Program-made: the position numbers and the translations under genes
Shown: one piece after another, positions 7,892 through 18,422 of the stretch
How positions within the stretch are numbered: the stretch's first letter is position 1
How the letters are laid out: the number at the start of each line of letters is the position of its first letter
Source: Chara braunii
Taxonomy: Eukaryota > Streptophyta > Charophyceae > Charales > Characeae
Direction of reading: 5' to 3'
Assembly: GCA_003427395.1 (NCBI GenBank)
Contig: BFEA01000051.1
Span: 2,343,605-2,369,051 of the forward strand
DNA length: 25,447 nucleotides
Notes under the pieces: generated by a model
What the model was told of the DNA's origin: nothing
The model's input: the letters and a program-made list of their open reading frames with translations, nothing else
Databases searched by the model: none

Positions 7892-8718
7892 TTGATCCTT
7901 GACCGGCCTGGGTCCTTGAGGAGACTAGTGTTGAGGCGAAACGACGGTCTCACCCTCTCAAACTGATCCTTGGATAGAACCTCCATCCCCACCGGGTAGT
8001 GGTTAGATAGGTGTTCGTTCATTAAGTCACCCCATATGCACCTGTCCCACAACACCCCCCTTGCTAGCAGGAAGTCCAGTCCCGTGCTTGGACTCAGAGG
8101 GATTACTTGGGCTGCAGGCTTGGGGTCGTACCACGTATGCCCTGGTGTCTCCGGATGCAGGGTCCTGAATACGTCGATCAGCCCTTGTGCTTCCATAAAA
8201 TAGGATAGCATATGTGCATCATTCCTGATAGGGGTTGGGATAGTGGAGTCCAGACCCGGGTTTAATGTGGTGTTCCAATCCCCCACGATGACGAAGTTTT
8301 CCACATCCAGTAGATACGCTGGGAGAGCTGCAAAAAAATTGGATCTTTCTGTGTATTCTACCGGGGCGTATACTGACATGACTGCCCAGTCTTCCTCCCC
8401 TACCGCCAATTTTACCCAGATCCAACGTCCATTCGGGTCATAGAAGGTGTCAATGACCTGAGTGTCCAGATCTTTGTGTAAGAGTATGGCTACTCCTCCC
8501 TTAGTTCCAACCGCCGGGGCGCAGAACTTAGGGTCCGCCCACCAGTTCTGCAGGCTCTCAATTTTGGCCTCATTAAGTTTAGTTTCCTGTATACATACTA
8601 TATGTGGGTAGTCCTTTCTAGCCCAGACTTTGAACCTTTCTTTTTTAAAACGGTTGGAGGTGTTTCCCAACCCACGTAAATTTCAGCTCACTATCTTAAT
8701 CCTGTTTGGCAGGACCAT
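7873..8718 (-). pseudogene. LINE ORF2, APE-like endonuclease part
   Basis: I place the ORF2 start at the ATG at 8716-8718, because it leads in frame to 'RIKIVS', a stop, then 'NLRGLGN', matching the usual opening in which a Trp precedes N-(I/L)-R-G-LG. The TGA at codon 12 is therefore most simply a TGG to TGA change. Following motifs fit the exonuclease-endonuclease-phosphatase fold: 'VCIQETKL' (metal-binding Glu), 'GGVAILL', 'SVYAPVEY', 'VGDWNTTL' (GDFN box), 'HTWYDP', 'GLDFLLA' and 'LSNHYPVGM'. The last is SNH where active enzymes have SDH, so the general-base Asp is replaced by Asn (codon AAC; GAC to AAC is one transition). A frameshift near 7873-7895 separates this part from the RT frame. 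It overlaps the end of ORF1 by 23 bases. Confidence 0.9.
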
Positions 8719-9956
8719 CTGAGTGGTCGGTGCCGCTCTGGAATTGGATGCGGGCTGAGAGAACAGTGAGGGGGGTTGGGATGAGGATCTGCAAAGAGAT
8801 GAAATGTTGCAGGTAACTCAGAAGTTCACCCACCAGCAACTGGTCCTGTATTTTGGACTTGATGATCCACTCTGCTATATGGTTTGCCGCTAGATCAGGT
8901 CTAATTTGGATGTGTGAGAATGTCAAGGAAGCAGCAGCTAGAAGGGGGACCAGCCCCATCCATTTGAAGTCATGTGCATACATCTGGTCCTGTGTTGTTT
9001 TCCAAGAAGCCAACTTCACCACCGCTACGTGCAATATAATTATTTCCTTATCATTCAGCGATACTGTCTGGTGTCCCATTTTCCATGATGGGAGGGAATT
9101 AACTTCCACCCTGTCAGCGAGGATCTTGTTCTTTATTAATTCCACAGCCTGGGCATCTGCGGGCTGAGTATTGACTTCCATGAAAGGAAGTCTCTGGGAT
9201 CCGTCAGTCTCTTGAATGCACAGGATGCCTGCTGCTGAAGATACTTTAAAACAAATCAGGGGGACTAGCAGTTCCGTGATTTTCTTCCTTTCTCTGTCCT
9301 TGCGCGACAGAGTTTTCATGAGTAGAGCAAGGCTCAGTGCTTTTTTCCCCTGTTCCTATGAAAAGGGTCTTTTTTTCCTTTTTGGGGACGTCGCCTGTTC
9401 TGAGGCCTCCTCCAGGCTGGGGCTGGCACGTGGGACTGCTGACTCGTCATTTGCCTTTAGCCGTTTCGATGAAACTCCCTTCACCAATGGCCCCAGGGGT
9501 GGCCCTAGCGGGTTTGGGAGCTTGTTCCCTGACGACCCTTTTTTCTTCTTACGCGTCTGAGTTCTTTTTGAGTCAGCTTTAGCATTGAACACAAGTGCTG
9601 CATGAGGGGGGGATGAGTCTCCTCCCTCCTGTCCCGATCTCTTCGAGGGGGACTTTCCCTTCTCTTCCGTGGTCCCCTCGTTATTCGACAATGGTGAGGA
9701 CAATATCCTCTTGCTGGGACTCGCTTCTTCCGCTGGGGACGGGAAGCCCATTCTGGCTTCATCCAGTCCAAGATCCAGCTGATCTAAGTTGACATGGGGG
9801 GGGGGGGATGAGGTCTGGGGGAGGGTGTATTGGTTTCAGCGCGGAGGGGGGAGTAGTCTGAGACGAGGAGATGTCCATGTTCAGCGAGCCCTGACTTCCA
9901 GTTGGCTGGTTGTCCACTGGGTTCCTATCGTCCAACTTCCCTTTCTCTTCTCCCAA
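8696..9956 (-). pseudogene. LINE ORF1, C-terminal half
   Basis: Continuation of ORF1 from the 10110-11255 part in the same frame down to a 12-base G-run (9796-9807), where a frameshift moves the message to a second frame. That frame runs to a TAG (9356-9358) and then on in frame to the end of ORF1 at 8696. The first part is rich in Pro, Ser and charged residues (for example 'KRTQTRKKKKGSSGNK' and 'SPKRKKRPFS'), as expected of a basic, nucleic-acid-binding linker. The last ~200 residues (9319-8696) are more globular, with hydrophobic alternation and several Trp; I do not recognise the fold. The end overlaps the ORF2 start (8718) in another frame, consistent with bicistronic LINE organisation. 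Confidence 0.7.
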
Positions 9957-10109
9957 GCCCGACCCCTCCTCCTTCCCCTTTTATCCATCCCATTCCTTCA
10001 TTTTTGAGGAGTCGTTGAAGGATGGGGGGGGCACTGAGTTTAGGCCCGATGCCCCTTTCACCTTTCACCAGAATTTCATTTTTCTTTTTTGCTTAGTGAA
10101 AGTTTTTTT

Positions 10110-11255
10110 TTAAAAACGGATTTTCCTTACTTGCTCCTCCTTATCTGTGATATCAGAGGCAATGGGTATCATCTGTCCCCTCTTCCTGTTCGCTGTGAGC
10201 TTGTGCTCAGAGTCAGACTCATCCTCATCAGAGGAAACAATCTTTACTGATTTTTTATTGTCATTCTCTGTTCGCTTAGTGGAAGGCTGAGCGTCGTGAT
10301 TACCCTTTGCCTTCACCTTTTCCCTTCCCTTGGGGACCGAATCATTTTCCCCATTCTTCTGGACAGTTGCGTTTTCCTGAGCATTTCCATTAACGACTGA
10401 GTCCTTGTATGATTTCTTCCTGCTCACTGCTCTCGGATTGAGAGGACATTCCGGATCTTCCGCCGAGGGAAAATACTTTCGGCATTTTTTACACCAGGGA
10501 GAATCGGCACAGGCAATGCTCAAGTCCACCCAACCATCATCTTTTAAATCCACAATCAGATGTTTCTTATACCAAAATTTTGTGGCTGGTTCCATATCGA
10601 ACCTTATGTTCCAAAGGTCCGAGGCTATCGGATCCGCGAATGCATCATGAGTTTTTAGAATTCTCCCGAATGCCTTATGGATCGCCCCTTTGATGTGAGG
10701 CAATATGGAAACCGACACTTGCAATGCCTTCACCCAGAAGTAACTTTGTTTCTGCGCTTCGTTCCACTCATAGAGTTCATTTTCGTTCATCCAATTTATG
10801 AAATGAACAGTGTATTTCTTACCATCTAACTCTATGAGGTCTGATCCCTTGCGGATCATCCCAGTGGCGATGGCCTTGGCACAGGCTACGTATGTTTTCA
10901 AATTTTTGCCATCACAACGAAACCCCCCTCTTTTAGGTACGCCGTCAAAGATTTGAGAGTTCGCCCACCCTTCCTCGTAGATGCGAATCAAACGATTTTT
11001 AACGGAGGGTGGTAAGGCTGAGGCGTCACTTTCAAACTGGACCGAGACCGCATGCTCCGCCAGCCAGCCAGCCTGAATACCATAGAAACGACTGTCAACT
11101 ACGACTCTGACGTAGTCCTGGGCAGTATCAACTATGCTAGGAGCAAATTCGTCCGGAAGAATGCCTTTTGCGTAGCAATCTTCAATCACACTCCTAACTC
11201 TCTTCCTTTCAGCCTCTGACATGGGTTCGATATTCCCTGGCAGTGGAACAACCAT
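10110..11255 (-). pseudogene. LINE ORF1, N-terminal half with Cys-rich motif
   Basis: An uninterrupted 381-codon frame begins at an ATG at 11255 and ends in TAA (10110-10112). In-frame sequence continues beyond it, broken by TGA (10065-10067) and TAA (9981-9983), into the next ORF1 segment, so the first stop is probably a mutation. Residues about 1-245 form a globular-looking domain with several Trp ('FHINWMNEN'-like and 'SYFWVKALQVSVS'), followed by Cys249, Cys255, Cys258 and Cys270 ('PWCKKCRKYF'). This spacing could bind zinc, comparable in role to the zinc knuckle of plant LINE ORF1 proteins, although it is not a standard CCHC. The tail is Lys/Glu/Asp/Ser-rich and likely disordered. Its expected role is RNA binding in the retrotransposition particle. 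LINE membership rests on position and strand upstream of ORF2. Confidence 0.75.
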
Positions 11256-11900
11256 GTCTGCAGACCTGCCCCGTGAGGGCGAGCATATGCGGAATTACCA
11301 CAATGTAATTTACTCTGGCCAGGGTAAGGATTTGGATACAGTCCGTAATTCCTCGTGTATCTTGCGTAGGAACGAGATTGTCCTGATAGGGCATTACATG
11401 AACATTGTATCTCGTAATCTCGTTTTGAGAGGCAAAAGTCTGACACACGATTCTGGCGAGAAAACAACTTGCTAACAGAGAAACGGAACCATCCGTTCCC
11501 CTTAGGGAGATAACCGATTCGCATTTGGTTCCGTGTCCTCTGACTCTCACGAATATGAGTGGACTATAGACTGTGTAGGGACGATGTAAGCTAGACTCCC
11601 TACTAACAACCCTGGGAACCCCTCTTCTTCCGGAGGGGGGGTCTTGAGTACATCTTGAACCCTCGTACCGATGGAGCACTACCTCCGGTGAGATTGATCT
11701 GTCGACGCTGCATGGTAGCTCGCGTGACCAGGTGCGAAGGTCCTGCGTTAGGCTACAACCTACAAGCCGTAGGAGGAAAAGGTCAGTGCTTGAGAGGAAG
11801 GGGAGAGTCTGGAGTGGGGTTTCACTGAACACCGATAAACGGCTCTTGCCCAATGAACACACCCTACAGTAGTACACAATAGGGGCGGTTAGTCCCTATA
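11256..11900 (-). other. Presumed LINE 5' untranslated region
   Basis: No frame on the minus strand links to ORF1, and the minus-strand frame at 11209-11877 gives an unrecognised, Arg/Ser-rich product. Composition is similar to the LINE body, so I assign this as leader sequence. The true 5' end is not visible. Confidence 0.4.
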
Positions 11901-12400
11901 CTTCCCCCTTGGCCCCAGTACTGCCTTATTCCAGCTTGCGGTTCAACCGAGACGGAGGAGAGCGAAAGGAAATGAATTACCTCCGACAAAGCACTGAATG
12001 ATTTCAATTGTTCGACGCAGTTGTTTTCGATGAAGTTTACTCAGTCTTCCGCAATCTTGGTGTCTTATGGCCACTGCCCGCTACCATCTGACCCGCCCTT
12101 CTGGCAGCTGCGCGTCACGCGCACTAATAAACCCTGTCATCAATACCTTCTCAACCGGACCTGCCACGTGACTCCACGTGGCTGCGCGTCAAATCCCGAA
12201 AGAACCCTGTCATCGCCCCCTTCCCGCCCAAGCCACTCCTCCCTCTCGCCCCATGGCTCGACTCCCGCCTTTTTTCGTAAGTTTCCTTTCCACGGTGTTT
12301 TCCCTACCCGCTTAGGCGCTAGAGAAATAGCGCTGCGGAACGGTGCTGCGAATTAGCGCTACGAAATAGCGCTATCGGCCCTTCTCCTTTGCCCCTCCCC
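11901..12400. promoter_or_regulatory. GC-rich stretch with paired G-boxes and AGCGCT repeats
   Basis: Two CACGTG motifs lie 10 bp apart at 12165-12170 and 12175-12180 (ccacgtgactccacgtgg). Further along, the palindrome AGCGCT recurs at 12329, 12355 and 12368 inside a short degenerate repeat (gaaatagcgct, gaattagcgct). No gene is supported on either strand. Whether it is regulatory DNA or part of a repeat is open. Confidence 0.35.
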
Positions 12401-15400
12401 ACCATGCAGGGACCACATAAGGGGAAAGTTTGGCACGTGCATTAGCACGGCGGGTTGGAACCTAGGTTACCCCTAAACAAGGGGCACCAGGATCGACCAA
12501 CCTAGCTTGCTCCACCCATGCAATGTTGAAATACAAACCATTCCGTTCGCAAACACTAACAAACCAACATAAAGACCCCCCCCTCCCCCTTCCCCCCTCG
12601 ACAACCTCTCGTTAAAACTCTTTGGGGCAACAAACACTGTTGAGGGTGATCAACATAAGCCCTCCTCATTTTATATAGGAGGGATATGATGGTCATACTA
12701 CACTAAAGGGGGATGCATATGTGCCTCGACCGGCCACTGATTGGGGACGGGTGATACAAGCGTGCAAAACCCACAACAACACCTCCCCCGTCCGCACGAC
12801 CAACTCCCTCGTCCTTCAACTGAGATAGAAGTGTGAATGCGGACTACCCAAGATAGCAAACCCATTATTCCACAAGCCATGTGCACATGGAGGCACTTGT
12901 GACACCTGCTCGGATCTCGCCCCAGTACCAACAACAACAGGATAAGAATAAAACAATTCGAATAACTTACGATCCACGTGATGAGTAGAGTACTTCACGC
13001 AATATGAATAACATTTCACACATTCACAAGAGTCGTCAACAATGATTGAAAAAAATCTCCACAAATCCGACAACCCAATGAACCACCACCATCCACTTAC
13101 CCACCTAGGTTCAACTTGGTTTCTTGGGTGTCGATTCGAACTCGATCAAAGAGGACAAACTAGACTTAACCATTGTACTTATCTACAAATATCATCGTAG
13201 TCAACGTGGAAACCAATACCAAGCCCGTAAAACAACACTTATAGGTCGACCTCGACTCGAGGGTCGCAAAAGAGTATCAATTGAATTGTTGCTTATCCGG
13301 GGTACCATTCCATTACAATTGGGACTCTTGGCCATATAAAGTCAATGCCTACCAAAACAAAGTTCAGCTCGATATGGGTACCAGGTTACCACTAAGCAGC
13401 CAAATCCTAAAAAAACACTAAAAATTAGACCAAAGTAGTAAAAGGGGGAAAAAAAAAAATCTAATGCAAATACCATACCTTATGAACCGCACTACTTAGG
13501 AGGCAAAATGGAAATAATCCATCCCCAAAGCTCAATGCACCCATATGCAAATCTCTTTAAAAATTTAGGAAAAAACATTTTAGAGATCCTTTCGACTTCG
13601 TTTCTCTCTTCATTGTTAACTTGCGCGATAATCTCAACACGTACGAAAAAATTTTAACTAATATGGTGCACATAACTGGTTATACCTACACTCTTTTGTG
13701 ATTTACTCCCCCAAAAGTGATAAGATTGTCCATTTTGTATCAAGGGTCATTCATATATAGCTAAATCGTTGACTCATTCCCATACATTAAACTAATTGTA
13801 CAAAGGGATAATATTTTTTTACTCTAATTTCACACACGATAAATTTTATGATACCCGACGGGTCATCAGTACGTTTCAGTGTGAGATTGTCTGGGTAACA
13901 TTCCCCAAAGGATCTAAAATTGACTTCAAGTGCGCTTTACTCGATAAAATTGTCTAAACCAATTACTCTCATATCATCAATCAATCGAAACCCAAACATA
14001 TTATTTATCAAAAATCTAAGACTTAAAAGGAAACAAAACTCAACAAGTGTACACATGATATATGCAAGAGAAGAGCTAGTGTTATTCCTTATTGGTATCA
14101 AAAAAAAAAAAAAATCCTATAATTAAATAATCATTCCATAATAAATATGCACTCGAAAATTAAAAATATCATTCCATCTTTAAAAATGTCATTCCACTTT
14201 TAAAAATGTTCTTCTTACTTAAAAACTTTTATTCCAAGAGTGCGGTTTTCCTTCTTATTTAAACTGCATGCTAGAAATGAAATGAAAGTCTGGACGAGTT
14301 TGTGAATTTTTAAAATTTAACTATTATTTTATAATAGGGAGTCATGGGCATAAATATGTTAGTTCAATCTTATAGTAGAATGAAAATTCAATTAAAACAT
14401 TTCATAAACTCGTTCAGACTTTCATTCCATCTTCAACAAGTAGATGTAGTTGGAAGGGAATACTCATTTTAAGACGAAAATTTGTCAAATAAAATTGAAA
14501 ATTTTTGAATTCGAAAAATATTGAAATTATAATTTTAAAAATATGAAAGATTTTTATTAATTTTTTTTTTTTTTAACTTTTATTTATTGTTAATATTAAT
14601 TTGTTGCTTCAACAACAACATATCCAAGACAATAGTATATGTATGGGTCAGTTAAAAGTTCACAAAACGATGAACCTCAAGAAAAGACAACTTACGTCAG
14701 TGACCCATACGTCCAAAGAAAACACCACACCCCCGGGTATTAACCCAAACAAATTTGTATTTCTTCAGTGAATAGTAATTGAGCAATCAGTCCATCACGT
14801 TCAAAGTATCCCAGTGCAGTAGGAGATAAAACACGTCCTAAATATTTTATAAATGGGAAGCACTAAAGTTAACTCCAAACTTACTCATCGTCTTATTCAA
14901 ATCATCAAACACATCGGTTTATATTGATACAGCCTCGATATTGAAATGTCAGTTAACTTGGATTGCGTACTTCTTCAAACAATGGTCCTCCTTATATGAA
15001 AAATGGGTTTAAAAAACGAGCGATAAATAAATAGAAAACGATCCAGATCCTTATGTTTGGGTATATCATAAGTTTGCCTAATCGTTCCATTCCCTCAAAA
15101 AAATTATAAAAACGAAGTCACTATTCCTTCAACTTAAGAATAAAGAAGAGGATACATCACAACAGTTTCCCCCAATTTATGGTCCAAAGGTTTAAAGACA
15201 AAACCATCGAATTTCGAGAGTCGTTTAAAAATTTTCGATTGGTTCAGAAAGACACAAACAAATGATACACAAATTCATAAGCATAAGTTTATTCAAGGGT
15301 ATAGCACGTGATGTGCTCGCCTTCCAAATTGGTTTATCCCTCAAACACCTCAAAAATTTATTCGCCTAAGATTAACAAGTGATCACTTTGATCCGTCTTA

Positions 15401-16823
15401 TGAATGTTTATAGCATTGCATAACAACAATGGAACACCCTCGAAGTCGCTTAACTTAAAGAGGAAGCGCACGTGACCTTGGGCCCTAAGGTACGACAAAC
15501 TTGTGCACGAGCAGAAAAAAACACGTCAAGATGAGAAAACTGTCTATAATTGTGTACGAGATCCACACCATTTACAAGTTTTGTCACAGTGATATAAATT
15601 TTTCATTGTGTCGTCCACTTAATACAAAGAGGAAAAACGAAACCCTCAAGCTTATCGTTAGCTAGTTTACGAACGTTAACCACTTTAATTTGGTCATTAA
15701 GTAATAGGCGAATCACGATCCTAAAAAATAAATTAAAACCCAAACAATTGAGAACGGAATGACCAATCAGACGACATATACAGGATTGAGTGAACTTTCG
15801 GGAAAACGATTTTACAAATGTAAACAAACTATAAAGTGAGTAGAGATATTATTTCTTTATGACCTCGTACAAACGATAATTCTTTAGACGAGAAACTAAA
15901 TATGTGCTTGTCTAAGATATCTATCTACAAAGATACGAAAATTGTACAAAACCGTCACTCTCAAACACTACCCATAAGTCCTTTAGAAAACCATATACTT
16001 TATTCATAGCCAGTACAACAAGTCTCAAAACTTCCTTAGTAACACACCATTTATCGAGTTACACATTTTCATATTGAATATACAACTCAAGAGAGTGAAA
16101 CATTTTACTATCCTTATTGCACAACAAGTTAAATGAACGGGTGATACATTTATCATCATAGGTCAAAGAGGAATGAATTATGGTAACTCTCTCTCGATTC
16201 AGAGCAAACCTCATTTCTTTCATCCCCCGCTTACCTTTCTGATGATTCTCTTTTGATTTTACGAGCTTTTGACAGTATCATATACCCCATCACTCGACCT
16301 CAACAATAATAAGAAACTACACCAGTCCCCAAGTCCTCCTCATAATCTCATTGAATGAGTAGTCAGGGCCGATACTCATTGGATCTCAACGCATCGGAAC
16401 GCATTGTTCCCGACCGCTCAGTTGAATTTTTATAAGTCTATACTATTGAAGAGATGTTTGCAAACAGTCTATTATGAGGTTTTTGGGTGAAGGAGGTTCA
16501 TATACTATCAGTGCAACATCAAATAACCAACTAGTTTTACCAACAACAATAGTAAACAGTGTCAAATATTGGACATATACATTCCCCTTTGTTAAGTGAA
16601 CGGATACAGCTTTCAAAGAAGATGAAGCTCACAGCCTCCCAACAGATGGACTTACAAGTTATACCTTCATACTAGGCTCCTCTCTAGATCACATAAATCT
16701 AGCTGAGGTCGATGGTTGTGATTCAATCAGCCAGAAATATTAAGTTTTGAAAGTTTCGAAAAATGTTAGGTAGCATGTCAAAAAATTTAAGGTTTTCATT
16801 TAAATGACCTGGACGATGTAAGA
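12401..16823. other. AT-rich region without recognisable genes
   Basis: From about 12500 the sequence becomes AT-rich, and the plus strand is visibly poorer in G than in C over long stretches. Frames are short (under about 85 codons) and match nothing I know. Local features: a C-rich run at about 12577-12596; A-runs at about 13447-13459 and 14100-14114; a three-fold 'aaaatgtcattccactttt'-type repeat at about 14155-14240; and 'actcgttcagactttcatt' near 14408, which is close to the reverse complement of 14281-14301 ('aatgaaagtctggacgagtt'). It could be heavily decayed transposon sequence, but I cannot demonstrate that. Confidence 0.5.
14281..14430. repeat. Inverted repeat in AT-rich DNA
   Basis: 'gaaatgaaagtctggacgag' at about 14277-14296 and 'ctcgttcagactttcattcc' at about 14409-14428 are inverted relatives. 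They enclose AT-rich sequence that includes 'tttaaaatttaa'. This may be a small fold-back element or a MITE remnant; no target duplication was established. Confidence 0.5.
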
Positions 16824-16857
<34 letters not shown>

Positions 16858-16885
16858 TGTGTGTGTATGTGTGTGTGTGTGTGTG
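16824..16885. repeat. (TG)n microsatellite
   Basis: About 31 TG dinucleotides interrupted twice by TA. The Thr-His peptide on the minus strand is an artefact. Confidence 0.97.
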
Positions 16886-17286
16886 AAAAACTCTATAAGG
16901 GCATATACAGACATGAAAGTCATTTCCTTTTGGACAATGAACTTCTTTAATTTTTTATTCATTTAATTACGTTTCCCGTGGAAGGATGATGCTAACTTCA
17001 CACTGGCGGATCCACAATTTTTTCAGTAAATTATTTATGTTTTGAATTTAAGTTACCTAAGCCTTTGAAATTCTATGAGACAATCCACAAATTATTTATT
17101 TATTGTTGCTTTTGACTATTATTTTGGATTAGGATGGGTGTTGGGGGTCGAGTTTGGTCTGTTGTAGACTGTGTCAATTTAGGCGGTATCAACTGGTTCA
17201 ACAAGTGCCCTTGTGGTGTGTTCAACAACAAGGGCAAGGTAAGGTAAACTAACCCAAATTTTAAACATAAGAAATTTATCTTTCTA

Positions 17287-17612
17287 CTAAGAAGATTTTC
17301 ATGCTTAGTCGGGCACCCGGGCGTGACGTCCAGAATACCTTGCATGAACAAAAAAAAAAAAACTTTCTGCGCATTTCCAGAGCACCCAAAATCCGGGTTC
17401 TTTTTAGTTTTTTAGAGTTAGTTGTCTAGGGGGGGGAAGGGGGGTATAAATTGTTTTTAAAGGGACTAAAATATTTTAAAGCGGGGTTCCTTAGTGCGAT
17501 TTTGTTATTTTCTTTTTGATTTCCGATTCGGTGAGGAATTCTAATGTGACCCTAAACCAAATGTTGTTTGTATTGCAATTCTACACAATGTTTTTTTTTA
17601 ATGGAATTTTAT

Positions 17613-17651
<39 letters not shown>

Positions 17652-17751
17652 GCTGGGGCTGCCCGGAACCCTGCCCGGGGGTAATGCCCCCCCGGGCAGC
17701 GACAAGTTCGGGCAGGCACAAGTTGGGTGCCCGAGCGCCCAAAAATACTAG
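17287..17751 (+). mobile_element. Miniature transposon copy B, about 465 bp
   Basis: It starts CTAAGAAGATTTTCATGC and ends with CTAG (17748-17751) after gagcgcccaaaaata. The arms carry GC-rich palindromic repeats (cgggcacccgggcgtgac on the left, cccgggcagc and gcccgaacttg-type motifs on the right). The interior holds a G-run with ggggtataaatt near 17445, then the shared core at 17531-17590 (gaattctaatgtgaccc, gttgtttgtattgcaatt), followed by a 37-base T-run (about 17613-17649). It is close to copies A and C throughout. The 8-bp flanks (tctttcta and tattttac) do not match, so this copy is old, rearranged or misbounded. Confidence 0.75.
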
Positions 17752-18102
17752 TATTTTACTATTTTTATTATTATTTTTAACATTAAAGATATTAATTTTA
17801 AAAATTTGTAAGTCACATATATTTTTTATATTTTTAAGATTATGTTTGTATGTGCGGTCTCGCAAATGAGTTCAACTACTTACTATTTAAGCAAGAAGCC
17901 CCCAATTGGCCTGATTTGTGATGACTCAAGAGTTAAAAACCCAACTAAATAAAGGTTTGATGATTTCGGTTTATGTGTGGTAATGATTTAATGAAATGCC
18001 TAACTTAAATTTAATATAGCTCGTGAACTATATGAAATGGTAAAGTGTAGTCATAACTTCATAATGAGAAAAGTAAATGGTGAGCGTTAAACAAGCACTG
18101 CC

Positions 18103-18422
18103 CTGCGTAGCACGACCAACGTGTTCGCGCATTCGCGCGAACATTTGTTTTTTTGTAAAAAAAAAAATAATAATAATTATTTGTTTAAATGTTTTTCTTT
18201 TTAACTCATGATTGACTACGATTTTGAATATGACTCCAAGACAAATGTTGCTTGTATTATTATTTTACATAACATATATGTTTTTCAAAATTTTTTGATA
18301 ATTCGTTTTTTATTTTTTATTTTTTATTTTTTATGTTCGCGTTCGGAGGGTTTAAGGCGCTTGTTCGCGTTCAGCCGAACATGTTCACGTTCGTCTCCGA
18401 ACACGAACACGGTGCTACATAG
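18103..18422 (+). mobile_element. Miniature transposon copy D, 320 bp, perfect 8-bp duplication
   Basis: Flanked by exact GCACTGCC on both sides (18095-18102 and 18423-18430). Termini are CTGCGTAGCAC on the left and CTATGTAGCAC read inward on the right. The arms are full of GTTCGCG/GTTCGTG and TTCGCGCGAAC motifs, quite unlike the GCCCGGGC motifs of copies A, B, C and F. The interior core at 18211-18275 is nevertheless recognisably the same (gattttgaatatgactcc, aaatgttgcttgtattat, tacataacatat). It has no coding capacity. The duplication length suggests a hAT-like transposase; this is inference. Confidence 0.85.

Larger units (their letters stand above)
5457..11900 (-). mobile_element. Decayed L1-type LINE retrotransposon, about 6.4 kb
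   Basis: Minus-strand non-LTR retrotransposon with two overlapping open reading frames: ORF1 (11255 to 8696) and ORF2 (8718 to 5692). ORF2 has the order APE-like endonuclease, reverse transcriptase, post-RT region, the usual order of the L1-type group. A T-run at about 5457-5470 could be the poly(A) tail on the minus strand, which would set the 3' end; the 5' end near 11900 is a guess, with 11256-11900 treated as 5' untranslated sequence. I found no matching target duplications at these ends. Damage is limited: four internal stops and one frameshift in ORF1; two stops, one frameshift and one insertion in ORF2. The element is therefore inactive but not ancient. Ends are uncertain by several hundred bases. 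Confidence 0.85.

Noticed and set aside
9356-9751. Basic Ser/Lys/Pro-rich frame as an independent gene
   Set aside because: It is in frame with the following segment across a single TAG and sits inside LINE ORF1.
11209-11877. 222-codon minus-strand frame upstream of LINE ORF1
   Set aside because: No recognisable motif, its frame conflicts with the ORF1 start, and it is better explained as LINE leader sequence.
14640-16400. Possible decayed Ty3/gypsy polyprotein on the minus strand
   Set aside because: A few residues can be lined up with RNase H-like motifs, but only with stops and free choice of frame; not enough without a translated search.
16723-16962. Thr-His repeat ORF
   Set aside because: Produced by the (TG)n microsatellite.
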